Assembly: GCA_017541025.1 (NCBI GenBank)
Contig: JAFXZY010000034.1
Coordinates: 1-64,000 of the forward strand
Source of the DNA: Bacteroidaceae bacterium
GTDB taxonomy: Bacteria > Bacteroidota > Bacteroidia > Bacteroidales > Bacteroidaceae
Reading direction: 5' to 3'
Length of the DNA: 64,000 nucleotides
This document shows positions 41,847-50,960 of the stretch, piece by piece. The position numbers and the translations under genes were made by a program. The notes beneath the pieces are model-generated. The model was not told the origin of the DNA. It was given only the letters and a program-made list of their open reading frames with translations, and ran no database searches. Each line of letters opens with the position of its first letter. Position 1 is the stretch's first letter.

Positions 41847-43082
41847 CTATTTTATGTAGTCGTTATAATCCTGCACAAAGGCATTATATATCAGATCGGC
41901 CATCAGCTGGTATCCTGCTTCAAGGAAGTGAACATGGTCTCTGTTCATCAGACCTGCCCTTACCCACTTGTTGCTACTCCCCAGTCCGCCCATCACCTGA
42001 AACTGGTCGAATACGGCTCCGTCGAACTCACGGGCCAACTCCGTCATTGCCTTCTCCACAACGGGGCCGTTGGCGTTGAACACACGACGGCGTCTGCCTA
42101 CACGCAGCCAGCAGTCGTTGTTGGTGATAAACAGAAAAGTCGCATTGGGGTTCACACTCAGGATGCTGTTTATGAGCTGCCGATAGTTTTCCTTGAACGT
42201 TTCTGCATTGAATTTGGCTGTCGAGGTGTTGGCATCGTTGATGCCTATGCCAAAGATAACCAAGTCGGGCGGGCACAACCTGTCCAGTTCTTCGGTAAAA
42301 AGCTCACAACGCAGCCACGATGGTACGGATGCGCCATTTATTCCGCTTCCTGTGTAGGTGATTCCTACCTTATTGTTCTCGGGCCATACGCCGCGTAAGG
42401 CAAAACTGATGCTGTCGTGCTCCAAGCCTTCGAAGATGATGGTACACTCGTTGGTCGGTTGGGGGAAAGTAAACAGAAAGTCGCTGCCCTCATGTTCTAA
42501 ACGCAACGTGTCAGCTTCTGTTGTTATGATAAGCGGACGGCATTCGCCACCTATCGGTTCGCCAATTACTCGCAGGCGCTGAAAGGCGAAGGATTCGTCC
42601 ACACTCAGGGTCAGTGAGCAGTCTTCAGAACATGCCTCAGCTACAGCTCCGCTCAGGCCCAACGGAAAAGAAGGCATCCTGTCCAGGCAGCGAGCCTTTT
42701 TCCAACTGCCCGAAGCCGAGAATTCATAATCCTTTGGTGCATTGGTTCTGATAGCCCTGAACGGGAACATCAGTCCTCTGCTTAGCGGTCTTTCCGGCAT
42801 CGTCTGCGAAAAGTTACACCTCAGCCTGTGACTCATCACACCGGCTTGCACATGACTGCCTCCCACATGCAGGATGTTTACTACACCTTCGCCTCCCCTG
42901 CGCAGATGCTCCATCTTACGGTACAGGGCTTCGAACTTATGGTGCCCGGCTGGGAACTGCAAACGGCTGGCTTCGAAGTTCACGTTGGCAGAGTCGGTTA
43001 TCTCCACACGCTCCAGACGTTGTGCCAGGCAAGTCCACGAAGAGACCAGCAACAGTATGATTACACTTAGGCTCCTTGTCAT
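41847..43082 (-). CDS. Secreted SGNH-type acyltransferase partner
   Basis: A 411-residue protein with a signal peptide (about 1-20), GGSHVQAGVM near residue 70 (GDS-like), VIFGIGINDAN and NRDHVHFLEAGYQL (Asp/His block). It resembles AlgX/AlgJ or PatB-like partners that complete O-acetylation with an MBOAT protein. Its ATG overlaps the stop of the preceding gene (ATGA). Confidence 0.8.
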   Translation of the reverse strand: MTRSLSVIILLLVSSWTCLAQRLERVEITDSANVNFEASRLQFPAGHHKFEALYRKMEHLRRGGEGVVNILHVGGSHVQAGVMSHRLRCNFSQTMPERPLSRGLMFPFRAIRTNAPKDYEFSASGSWKKARCLDRMPSFPLGLSGAVAEACSEDCSLTLSVDESFAFQRLRVIGEPIGGECRPLIITTEADTLRLEHEGSDFLFTFPQPTNECTIIFEGLEHDSISFALRGVWPENNKVGITYTGSGINGASVPSWLRCELFTEELDRLCPPDLVIFGIGINDANTSTAKFNAETFKENYRQLINSILSVNPNATFLFITNNDCWLRVGRRRRVFNANGPVVEKAMTELAREFDGAVFDQFQVMGGLGSSNKWVRAGLMNRDHVHFLEAGYQLMADLIYNAFVQDYNDYIK

Positions 43083-44509
43083 ATCGAATCAACTTTCAGG
43101 GAATCCTCCTCCGGCAGTTCCACCTTATCCTGCCCGGAACGGAATCTGTAAAACTTATAGTAGAACTGCAGGGTCTCGTATAGCATGTGAGCCATCTTCT
43201 TGGCTCCTGCAGGCGTAAAGTGAACATAGTCGGAACCTGCCAGACCCGAGTTGACCCACTTTGTCATACTTCCTTTTCCGCCCATTACATCGTACATATT
43301 CCAGAAAGCGGCACCCGATTCGTTGGCTGCCTCCCTGAGCGTCTTTACCACCTCCGGTAAAACAGAGTAGGTCGTTATGGTGCCTGTACTGTCCACATTG
43401 GCCATATCCGAGGGGCCGATAAAGACAATCTTTGCCTCAGGCACCATCCGTCGGAACATGCTTATCATATTCTTCATGCGGTCCTTGTGAGCCGGCAGTT
43501 TGGCCTTACTCAGGTAGGGAACGCTGTTTCCTCCGTATTGCAGTAGGATGAGGCCTACATTCTCCCTGGCAAAGAAAGGACTCATAGATGCCCTGCTGAT
43601 GTTCAGCAACTCAGGTCCCGAGCAGCCTCGCATTGGCAGGTTGTCCACACTGACGCCTCTCGAGCCGTCCAACTGAATACCCAGAATAGAAGCATGACCG
43701 TTTACCCTAATGGTAGCCGAGGAAGCTCCTCTGTCCAAATTGGCCGTATAGAAGTACATCTCGTCCACATTGGCTGTGTCCAGTTCGATAGTGTCTCCCT
43801 TGACCGTCAGGTTCAGGTCGGCAGCATTTTTTGTCAGTATGGTAACCTTATTAAACGAACAGGAATGCGAATAGTCCTTGCCGCCTCTTGCCGAAAGGGT
43901 GATAGTGGAACCCCACACTTCTGTCCGCTTGGCCATAGGACCGTAGAAGTTATCGCTTCCGCGCAGGTCGGCAGGACCGAAAGCCATAAACTGCTCCGGT
44001 TCCCCCGAAATGGTCTGACCGGTGGTATAGGTGGGGACCGTCTGGAGGGCGGGGACAAGTCCCACGCCACAGCCGCCGAACTCCTCCTGGAATTCCTGTC
44101 GGAGGATGCCCGAGATTCTGTCGCACTCAATCTGCGAGTCGCCATAATGCATAATGCGCATATGTCTGTTCCCTGCATTCTGCATCTTCTCGAAGAAAGC
44201 ATCCAGATATGTCTCGTCGTCATCCGGAAGGTACAGACGGGCAGGATCTTTCTGGCAGTACACATTAAACTCCTCCATCTTCTCCGTCTTCAGTGCAGCC
44301 AGTCGTTGCTCCATAATCTCCTCGGGCGAGAGTATGGCCACCGTATCTGTGTCTGCCGGCTCCTCGGGTACTGCCAACGCTTCCGTAAGCGCAGGGAATC
44401 GCAGCGTAGTATTGCCCATGCGGATGCCTCCCTGGGGGAAGAAAAGGCACAGCAGGGACAAACCTGCCAGCACACAGATGATAAAAAGCACTATATAACG
44501 GGGTTTCAT
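43079..44509 (-). CDS. Membrane-anchored SGNH-type acyltransferase partner
   Basis: A 476-residue protein with an N-terminal membrane anchor (residues about 5-25) and periplasmic SGNH blocks HYGDSQIE, QYGGNSVPY and GSDYVHFTPAGA. It is related to the next gene, so the operon carries two periplasmic SGNH proteins for one MBOAT. It is the first gene of the operon behind a consensus promoter. Confidence 0.8.
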   Translation of the reverse strand: MKPRYIVLFIICVLAGLSLLCLFFPQGGIRMGNTTLRFPALTEALAVPEEPADTDTVAILSPEEIMEQRLAALKTEKMEEFNVYCQKDPARLYLPDDDETYLDAFFEKMQNAGNRHMRIMHYGDSQIECDRISGILRQEFQEEFGGCGVGLVPALQTVPTYTTGQTISGEPEQFMAFGPADLRGSDNFYGPMAKRTEVWGSTITLSARGGKDYSHSCSFNKVTILTKNAADLNLTVKGDTIELDTANVDEMYFYTANLDRGASSATIRVNGHASILGIQLDGSRGVSVDNLPMRGCSGPELLNISRASMSPFFARENVGLILLQYGGNSVPYLSKAKLPAHKDRMKNMISMFRRMVPEAKIVFIGPSDMANVDSTGTITTYSVLPEVVKTLREAANESGAAFWNMYDVMGGKGSMTKWVNSGLAGSDYVHFTPAGAKKMAHMLYETLQFYYKFYRFRSGQDKVELPEEDSLKVDSI

Positions 44510-44534
44510 ACCATTCTATCCTAACAAAACGGCG

Positions 44535-44565
44535 CAAAATTACGAAATAATATCCGAAAACCAAA
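44535..44565 (-). promoter_or_regulatory. O-acylation operon promoter
   Basis: TTTG (44562-44565), 19 bases, TAATTTTG (44535-44542). A consensus promoter 26 bases before the first SGNH gene. An AACAATTAAC word array follows upstream (about 44589-44612). Confidence 0.75.
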
Positions 44566-44719
44566 ATTCAAGAGTAACAATTAATAATGAACAATTAACA
44601 ATTAATAATTCTAACAACTCGTCAACTAAAAGTAACAATGTTCAACGAAAAAAACGTCAAATTATTTGGCTTTTAAAGGAAAAAAAACGAACTTGCACTC
44701 CGTAAAAGACATTGGGCCT

Positions 44720-45244
44720 ATGAAATGCAGTCTGTTTTTACCGTTATCGTTATCGTTGGCGTTATCGTTATCGTTCCCGTTATCGTTCCCGTTAACGTTA
44801 TCGTCCGATTCCATACCGGAGAAATCACCGAAAGTCCTCACCGGAAAAGCTTCGTGGTACAATGCTCACGGACGGTTTACTGCCAACGGCGAACGCTTCC
44901 ACCGCGACAGCCTGACATGCGCTCATCGCACGTTTCCCTTTGGCACTCGCCTCAGAGTAAAGAACATCAATAACGGACGCGAGGTTATTGTCCGCGTAAC
45001 AGACAGGGGGCCCTTTGGCGGCAAGTACTGTATCGACCTCAGCATTGCTGCAGCCCGTATCCTGGGCATCGTCCGCCTGGGCTTTGCCGAGGTGGAGATT
45101 ACCGAGTACGAAGAGACCATCATTCCCCTGAAGGCCGGTCCCATAAAGATTCCCGGCATTCAGTTCGGTACCGTTAATCTGGAGCATGACTATACGCCCG
45201 AATGGAAGATAGAACCCCTTCCACCCCTGAAACCCCTCGAATAA
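44720..45244 (+). CDS. RlpA-like double-psi beta-barrel protein
   Basis: A 174-residue protein with the RlpA barrel (GKASWYNAHGRFTANGERF, then FPFGTRLRVKNINNGREVIV and RVTDRGPFGG). Such proteins are lytic transglycosylases or septal proteins. The start at 44720 is chosen from the position of the signal-like region. That region, LSLSLALSLSFPLSFPLTL, is encoded by a tandem GTTATC/GTTCCC word array, so the export signal itself seems to be repeat-derived. The GH43 gene follows 25 bases later. Confidence 0.85.
   Translation: MKCSLFLPLSLSLALSLSFPLSFPLTLSSDSIPEKSPKVLTGKASWYNAHGRFTANGERFHRDSLTCAHRTFPFGTRLRVKNINNGREVIVRVTDRGPFGGKYCIDLSIAAARILGIVRLGFAEVEITEYEETIIPLKAGPIKIPGIQFGTVNLEHDYTPEWKIEPLPPLKPLE
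44737..44812. repeat. GTTATC-type word array in the RlpA gene
   Basis: Tandem hexanucleotide words (GTTATC, GTTGGC, GTTCCC, GTTAAC) fill codons of the signal-peptide core. Confidence 0.8.
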
Positions 45245-45269
45245 TCCTGTCTGAAAGACAAAAATACAC

Positions 45270-47591
45270 ATGATGAAAAAAACAATGATTCCCGCAGTCT
45301 TGGTACTGCTCATGGCTTTGACTGCCAAAGCACAGAACCCCTTTGTACAAACTTGGTTTACCAGCGACCCTGCACCTATGGTTCATAATGGTCGCATGTA
45401 TGTCTATACCGGCCACGACGAGGACGGAGCCGATTTCTTCTGGATGCAGGAGTGGCGTGTCTATTCTACTGTGGATATGGTAAACTGGACTGATCACGGC
45501 TCTCCTCTGGCTCTGGAGAGTTTCTCGTGGGCCGATGACCGTGCCTGGGCAGCACAGACAGTAGAACGCGACGGAAAGTTCTACTGGTATATCTGTGCCC
45601 ATAGCAAGATTTCCAACGGTATGGCCATCGGCGTGGCTGTAAGCGACTCGCCAACCGGTCCTTTCAAGGATGCCATCGGAAAACCCCTCTTCGAAAACGG
45701 TTCGTGGGACCATATCGACCCAACCGTCCTGATTGATAGCCTCACCCCTAACCCCTCTCCGAGAGAGAGGGGAACTTTAGGCGAAGGGAGTAAAAAAATC
45801 CAAGCGTGGATTATGTGGGGGAATCCGCAAGTCTATTATGCTAAGCTGAACGACGATATGATTTCCATCGACGGTGAGGTGAAAAAGTTGGATATGACGA
45901 AAGAAGCCTTCGGCGGCCCTATCATGAGCAAGCGCGAGAAGGGAAAGAAATATAAGGATTCCTATGTGGAAGGCCCCTGGCTCCGCAAGGTTGACAGTTC
46001 CAAGTTCAAGGTCCCAAGTTCCAAGGCCTATCAGTTGCTCTATGCTGCAGGCGGTGTGCCCGAACATATCAGCTACAGCACGGCTCCTCATCCTACGGGC
46101 CCCTGGACCTATGCCGGAGAGATTATGCCCCTGTGCGATACCAAGTCGTTCACCAACCATTGCGGTGTGGCCGACTACAAGGGACACTCTTATTTCTTCT
46201 ACCACACGGGCAAGCTGCCCAAGGGCGGCGGCTTCGGCCGAAGCGTAGCTGTGGAGGAGTTCCAGTATAACCCGGACGGCAGCTTCCCCACCATTATGCC
46301 TACCGACGAGGGAGTGAAGCCCATCGCCGCTTTTAACCCCTATCAGAAGGTGCAGGCCGAGACGATGGCTTTCAGTCGCGGTGTAAAGACCGAGCAGAAC
46401 GACGAAATCGGCGTTTATGTGTCTGATATCCATAACGGCGACTACATCAAACTGCAGAACGTGAAGTTCGACGGCAATACCCCCAAGCAGTTCTCTGCCC
46501 GAGTAGCCAGCGGTCTGCGCGGCGGACAGATTGAGGTACGCATCGACAGCCTGAAAGGAGCGTTGCTGGCTCGACTGGAAGTACCCGGCACCGGAGGTTG
46601 GGAGAAATGGCAGACACTCTCGGCCGACATAGAGAACCAAATGGTAAATGGCCAAATGGTAAATGGTAAATGTCATGATCTCTACCTCGTCTTCACAGGA
46701 CGCAAAGGGCCGAAACTCTTCAATTTCGACTGGTGGCAGATAGAGGGCGCACAGAAATCACTCGTTGTAGAGGATGGCGGCACCGGCAACTACAAGGCCA
46801 TCATGAAGGAAGAGGCAAGCCTCGAAGCTCACACCGTCTTTGTGCCCCAGGACCTTTCGGCCTTCAACGAGAAGAACCCTCTTCCTGTTCTTGTCTGGGG
46901 CAACGGAGCCTGCACCAACTCACCCTGGGAGCACTTCAAGTTCCTCAACGAGATAGCCTCTCATGGCTACCTTGTCTTGGCCACAGGTTACATTCCTATG
47001 GAAGAGAAACCTTACCAGGGACCTATGTCAACTACCGAGCAGCAGATTCAGTCCATCGACTGGACCATTGCCCAGAATGCCGACCCTGCCTCTCTCTATT
47101 ATAATAAGGTAGATGTTAAGAATATCTGTGTGGCTGGCATGTCATGTGGAGGTCTGCAATCGCTCTATAACTGTGCCGACCCTCGTATTACGTCCCTTAT
47201 GATTTGTAACAGCGGTCTCTTTAAGAACAGCAACCGTAACCAAGCAGTGGGCGGTATGCCTATGCCCGATAAGTCTAAGCTGAAAGAAATTCATACGCCC
47301 ATTATCTATATTCTGGGAGGCAAGGAGGATATTGCCTACGAGAATGGCATGGACGACTTCCACCTTATCAGTCATGTTCCTGCCTGTGCTGCCAACTTCC
47401 CTGTCGGACACGGTGGAACTTACCGTCAGCCCCATGGTGGAGAATTCTCTGTCGTTGCCCTGAACTGGCTCAACTGGCAGTTAAAAGGTGATAAGCAGTC
47501 GGCTCTGATGTTCAAGGGAAAGGATTGCCTGCTCTCCAAACGTCAAGGCTGGACAATCGAGAAGAATGCCAAATTCAGCAAACTAAAGTAA
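45270..47591 (+). CDS. GH43 glycosidase-CBM6-esterase fusion
   Basis: A 773-residue secreted protein with a signal peptide (about 1-21). The N-terminal GH43 propeller has SDPAPMVHNGRMYVYTGHD (catalytic Asp) and VEGPWLRK (catalytic Glu). A CBM6-like sheet lies at about residues 355-490, and a C-terminal alpha/beta-hydrolase has GMSCGGLQS (nucleophile Ser replaced by Cys) and GHGGT. It probably removes arabinose or xylose and acyl groups from plant glycans. Repeat-derived inserts: SLTPNPSPRERG (45738-45788), DSSKFKVPSSKAY (45997-46026) and NQMVNGQMVNGK (46635-46672). Confidence 0.85.
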   Translation: MMKKTMIPAVLVLLMALTAKAQNPFVQTWFTSDPAPMVHNGRMYVYTGHDEDGADFFWMQEWRVYSTVDMVNWTDHGSPLALESFSWADDRAWAAQTVERDGKFYWYICAHSKISNGMAIGVAVSDSPTGPFKDAIGKPLFENGSWDHIDPTVLIDSLTPNPSPRERGTLGEGSKKIQAWIMWGNPQVYYAKLNDDMISIDGEVKKLDMTKEAFGGPIMSKREKGKKYKDSYVEGPWLRKVDSSKFKVPSSKAYQLLYAAGGVPEHISYSTAPHPTGPWTYAGEIMPLCDTKSFTNHCGVADYKGHSYFFYHTGKLPKGGGFGRSVAVEEFQYNPDGSFPTIMPTDEGVKPIAAFNPYQKVQAETMAFSRGVKTEQNDEIGVYVSDIHNGDYIKLQNVKFDGNTPKQFSARVASGLRGGQIEVRIDSLKGALLARLEVPGTGGWEKWQTLSADIENQMVNGQMVNGKCHDLYLVFTGRKGPKLFNFDWWQIEGAQKSLVVEDGGTGNYKAIMKEEASLEAHTVFVPQDLSAFNEKNPLPVLVWGNGACTNSPWEHFKFLNEIASHGYLVLATGYIPMEEKPYQGPMSTTEQQIQSIDWTIAQNADPASLYYNKVDVKNICVAGMSCGGLQSLYNCADPRITSLMICNSGLFKNSNRNQAVGGMPMPDKSKLKEIHTPIIYILGGKEDIAYENGMDDFHLISHVPACAANFPVGHGGTYRQPHGGEFSVVALNWLNWQLKGDKQSALMFKGKDCLLSKRQGWTIEKNAKFSKLK
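45738..45788. repeat. Palindromic repeat in the GH43 gene
   Basis: GCCTCACCCCTAACCCCTCT then CCGAGAGAGAGGGGAAC, read as SLTPNPSPRERGT. Confidence 0.75.
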
Positions 47592-47595
47592 TAGC

Positions 47596-47628
47596 AAAAA
47601 CTCCCACGTTGCGCTACGCGGGAGTTTT
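47596..47628 (+). terminator. Terminator of GH43 gene
   Basis: AAAACTCCC/GGGAGTTTT hairpin with an ACGTTGCGCTACGC top, right after the stop. It belongs to a CTCCCACGTT...AACGCGGGAG hairpin family found four times here. Confidence 0.8.
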
Positions 47629-47655
47629 ATGCACTTTAATATTAACCTAAAACAA

Positions 47656-48816
47656 TTATTTCTTTTTATCTTTCGGCTTCATACCTTTCAGATATACCTT
47701 CTCGCCGTTAATCCAGCTTTTCAGTATTGGCCAATCGCTGGGAATCCACATATCACCCTTTGTGGTAAGGGAAAGAATAAAAAAGCCGTCATCGCTACAA
47801 TAACTCCTGAGGCTATAATTGTCATCATCACTATCATACCTGATTCCCTGCACTACCTCCCTGAGATTGTAGCGCGAATAGCCCTTGGAATAGTTGTAAA
47901 TATATGGCTGCTCCGGGTGCTGGTTGACAAAGGCATAGGTAAGCGAATCGAGCTGCTTGTAAAGCGTCTCCGCTTCTGCCTCGTACTGGGCAGGAATAAA
48001 GTAGACAGTTCCCGTCGTAAGCCCTTGGCCTGTCGCATTTTTTCCATAAGAAGTAGTCTTGTGAGTCAGTCCGCCGTTTATCCCAACTTCGTCTTCATAG
48101 CCAACATCGTGCCGCCAATATACAGGATAAGTCTTTGCTCCTTTCAGGGACAGAAGGGGTTTAATTACGGGCTGGATAAGTGCTCGGAAAGCCTCGATGT
48201 CAAAGCTTTTCATGTCATTCTCCCACGTTAGGCCTGTTTCTATCTCATAGACATGTTCATAACTCCCCTTCCCAACGAAAAACTGCCCCTGGCTGTCGAC
48301 GTTCTTGTCGAAATTAAAACTTGCCGCCTCCTGAGCACCCCAGAATTCCGCCCTATTAGATTTCTTTTCCTCATAAAGGTAAGGAACTCTGCCATCGGAA
48401 CGGGCAAAAGCAAGTGCGTATTTTATGGTGTCGGTGCCATCCTTGTGATCCTCAAAGAGATAGCTTTTAGAGGATTCCTTACTGAGACGGGCAAAGGCAA
48501 GCCGGACAGAATCTACTGCGTGCTCAAGATTCCGCCATCTCTTGGCGATAAATTCGTCATGATAGGCTTGGTACTGTTTTCTTTTTTCTTCGCTTAGGCC
48601 TTCATCGACGGGTATTTTTTGCGTGGTTTCATAGAAGCCGGCCCGCCAGGAATGTCGAATATTAGTAGAACCTGCACAGTTGGTTTGTTGGTGGGAAACG
48701 CCAAAATCCAATTCTTCCAAATACTTCTCCAGCTGCTGAAGCTGCTTGTTGGATTCTTGGCTATACGCTGCGGCAGAAAATGTTGCCAGCAGGATGATTA
48801 TAAATATTTTTTTCAT
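47656..48816 (-). CDS. Secreted hypothetical protein after sigma/anti-sigma pair
   Basis: A 386-residue protein with a signal peptide (1-20, AAYSQ). It has no recognised domain; the mature part is rich in aromatic and acidic residues (NYSKGYSRYNLREVVQGIRY, DDGFFILSLTTKGDMWIPSD). It begins two bases after the stop of the anti-sigma-like gene, so it is probably a target or partner in the same regulon. Its end is basic (KPKDKKK). Confidence 0.6.
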   Translation of the reverse strand: MKKIFIIILLATFSAAAYSQESNKQLQQLEKYLEELDFGVSHQQTNCAGSTNIRHSWRAGFYETTQKIPVDEGLSEEKRKQYQAYHDEFIAKRWRNLEHAVDSVRLAFARLSKESSKSYLFEDHKDGTDTIKYALAFARSDGRVPYLYEEKKSNRAEFWGAQEAASFNFDKNVDSQGQFFVGKGSYEHVYEIETGLTWENDMKSFDIEAFRALIQPVIKPLLSLKGAKTYPVYWRHDVGYEDEVGINGGLTHKTTSYGKNATGQGLTTGTVYFIPAQYEAEAETLYKQLDSLTYAFVNQHPEQPYIYNYSKGYSRYNLREVVQGIRYDSDDDNYSLRSYCSDDGFFILSLTTKGDMWIPSDWPILKSWINGEKVYLKGMKPKDKKK

Positions 48817-48818
48817 TG

Positions 48819-49457
48819 TTATTGAAGATTATCTTTACTATCTATTAATTGTGCTACTTCCTGACGCACCTGTTCGCCCCGCGAACGGATGTCCTGCATC
48901 TGTTGTGCTATAGCAAGGAACGGGTCCTTCATTTCAGGAAGAGCCCCTCTCCCGACCTCCCCCAAATGGGAGGAGTTAATTTCTGCTTCGGCCAGCATCG
49001 GCTCTTCTATTGGCTGTTGGCTCTTGAGCTTTGGCTGTTGGCTGTTGGCTGTTGGCCTTTGGCTCTCGACTCTTGGCTGTTGACTGCTGGCCGTTAGCTG
49101 CTCAGCCTTGACAGTTGTCTGTTGTTTCTCGACTCTTGGCTCTTGGCTGCTGGCTATCGGCTGTTGACTCTCGACCCTTGGCTCTTGACTGCTGGCTATT
49201 ATCTCTTCCATAGCGAGGAGCGGTTGTTCCTCTGACGTTCTCGGTGGAGCAAGGAATATGGCAACGAATCCTGCCACACAGGCTGCAACGGCTAAGGGCC
49301 AGAGTCTTATTCGCTTGGAGGCTTTCTTTTGGGGCACCAGACTTTCAAAAAGCGCCTCGTCTCTTTCCAGTTCCTGAGCCGAAGGCAGCTCCCACGAATG
49401 CTGCTCCATGGGGTGACGACCTTGCAGGTAATCCTCTATGATTTGTTTCTTATCCAT
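48819..49457 (-). CDS. Anti-sigma-like membrane protein with repeat region
   Basis: A 212-residue protein with a short cytoplasmic N-terminus (EDYLQGRH), one transmembrane helix (about residues 52-70, PLAVAACVAGFVAIFL) and a periplasmic part made largely of degenerate repeats (SSQEPRVESQQPIA and variants). The repeats come from a TTGGCTGTTGGC-type word array (49008-49205). It starts eight bases inside the sigma gene's 3' end, so it is the likely anti-sigma factor. The palindromic repeat also appears near its end (SHLGEVGRGALPEM). Confidence 0.7.
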   Translation of the reverse strand: MDKKQIIEDYLQGRHPMEQHSWELPSAQELERDEALFESLVPQKKASKRIRLWPLAVAACVAGFVAIFLAPPRTSEEQPLLAMEEIIASSQEPRVESQQPIASSQEPRVEKQQTTVKAEQLTASSQQPRVESQRPTANSQQPKLKSQQPIEEPMLAEAEINSSHLGEVGRGALPEMKDPFLAIAQQMQDIRSRGEQVRQEVAQLIDSKDNLQ

Positions 49458-49962
49458 CTATGTATCCTCCTTCTTTCAACAATTTGTAAATATGGCTTCT
49501 GGCGTGGCTGAGCATTGTGCTTACCGACCGCATATTTATCTCTGTAATAGCCGAGATCTCTGCTGGTGACATTCCTGCTTCGGCAAACAGGCGCCACAGG
49601 CGTGCTTCGGACTTAATTAGTGTACCGGCTGCCTTGCGAATAGCTTCCGAGAGTTCATCGCCTTCCATCGGTTGCCCGTTCTGCGTCATCGGATGCGTTA
49701 CCTCCTGTGCCGAACTGAGTGATGTGTGCGGTCTGCTCTGCTCTCTGCGCCAAGCATTTATACACTCATACTTAGCAACCCTTACGGTCAGTCTTTCGGC
49801 TTCTTCTGCCGAAGTTAATCCTTCCCATGCTTTCCACAGCCGGATGAGCGTCTCCTGCGCCACATCCTCGGCCTCTTCCTCGGAGGCAAAGAACGACTGG
49901 CCTATGGCCATTGCCTTTCCTCGCAATTGGGGTGCTAATCTTATGAACTCTTTCTGTTCCAT
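49450..49962 (-). CDS. ECF sigma factor
   Basis: A 170-residue ECF sigma factor: region 2 EEAEDVAQETLIRLWKAWEG and region 4 about residues 115-165 (AEISAITEINMRSVSTMLSH). It is of normal length, in contrast with the TonB-fused sigma factor at 27537-28484. It overlaps the anti-sigma-like gene by eight bases, the usual arrangement for a sigma/anti-sigma pair. Confidence 0.85.
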   Translation of the reverse strand: MEQKEFIRLAPQLRGKAMAIGQSFFASEEEAEDVAQETLIRLWKAWEGLTSAEEAERLTVRVAKYECINAWRREQSRPHTSLSSAQEVTHPMTQNGQPMEGDELSEAIRKAAGTLIKSEARLWRLFAEAGMSPAEISAITEINMRSVSTMLSHARSHIYKLLKEGGYIDG

Positions 49963-50064
49963 ACACTTTAATAACGTAGCGGAAAGGACAATGTCAAGTA
50001 AAATTAAGGTTTTTTAACATTAAGGGCAAGCATGATGGCGTTGATGGCTTGCTTCATTGTATTA

Positions 50065-50952
50065 TTAATGTTTAATCCTGAAATAGTCAAGTAATGATTT
50101 GTATTGGTCTTGGGCAGTGAGGCAGGTGTCCGTCAGGAAACCATTGATGTGTCCCCACTCTTTCAGGCCACGATAATAGAACAGTTTGATATCATCGGTA
50201 ATGATGAAGGGGACAATACCGTTTGCCAGACATTCCTTGAACATCAGTAAGCGCCCTACGCGACCATTGCCGTCTTGGAACGGGTGAATCTGTTCAAAGC
50301 GCACATGAAAATTGAGGATGTCTTCCAGTTTCTTTCGCTTATTACGATTGTAGGAACTGAGTAAAGCCTTCATTTGCTGATGAACCTCTTTGGGTAGACA
50401 AGTTTCCTGACCTCCAACTTCATTTGGCAATCTTTTGTAGTTACCCACAGCGAACCAATCCTTTCGGCTGTCTGATGTTCCCGTTTTCAATAGCAGATGA
50501 AGTTGCTTGACAAGGACTTCAGTCACAGGCTCCTCAGCATGGTCGATGATGTAGTCGATGCAGCGGAAGTGGTTCACTGTCTCAACAATATCATCTACAT
50601 TCACCGTCTCATCCGTAATACCGATGGTGTTTGTCTCGAAAATATAGCGTGTCTGACCATGTGTCAACCGGCTACCCTCAATGTGGTTGGAGTTGTAGGT
50701 CAGGTCAATCTGTGTGCGATGATAGATGCCACCCTTTAGTCGAGAGTCTTTTTGTTCCCTCAGGGCAGTCAGCAGGGGCGACACCTTCTTTTTGGCGGCT
50801 CCACGCTGTGGAAGAGCAGCATCCACAGGGATATTCCATGTTTTACCTGTTAGGAAGGCTCCCTCTATCTTTCCACCCGCACAATAATTGCGGGCCGTGC
50901 GTTCCGAAATGCCGAATTTCTCGGCAAAATGCATAACTGATATATACTCCAT
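50065..50952 (-). CDS. Fic-domain AMP-transferase with N-terminal HTH
   Basis: A 295-residue protein. An N-terminal HTH-like segment (FGISERTARNYCAGGKIEG) precedes a Fic domain with HPFQDGNGRVGR (near residue 222). The inhibitory-helix motif is NSNHIEGS, near residue 89. Fic proteins AMPylate target proteins, usually under control of the inhibitory motif. A second copy of its 3' end lies at 54592-54663. Confidence 0.9.
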   Translation of the reverse strand: MEYISVMHFAEKFGISERTARNYCAGGKIEGAFLTGKTWNIPVDAALPQRGAAKKKVSPLLTALREQKDSRLKGGIYHRTQIDLTYNSNHIEGSRLTHGQTRYIFETNTIGITDETVNVDDIVETVNHFRCIDYIIDHAEEPVTEVLVKQLHLLLKTGTSDSRKDWFAVGNYKRLPNEVGGQETCLPKEVHQQMKALLSSYNRNKRKKLEDILNFHVRFEQIHPFQDGNGRVGRLLMFKECLANGIVPFIITDDIKLFYYRGLKEWGHINGFLTDTCLTAQDQYKSLLDYFRIKH

Positions 50953-50960
50953 TGTCTTCT

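Noticed and set aside
44666..44719. An earlier TTG start for the RlpA-like protein
   Set aside because: It would place 18 polar residues before the signal-peptide core; the ATG at 44720 gives a normal signal layout.
45777..46676. A 299-codon minus-strand frame opposite the GH43 gene
   Set aside because: Antisense to a gene with clear catalytic motifs and no promoter or domain of its own.
49517..50017. A 166-codon plus-strand frame opposite the ECF sigma gene
   Set aside because: Antisense to a clear sigma-70 gene; no independent support.
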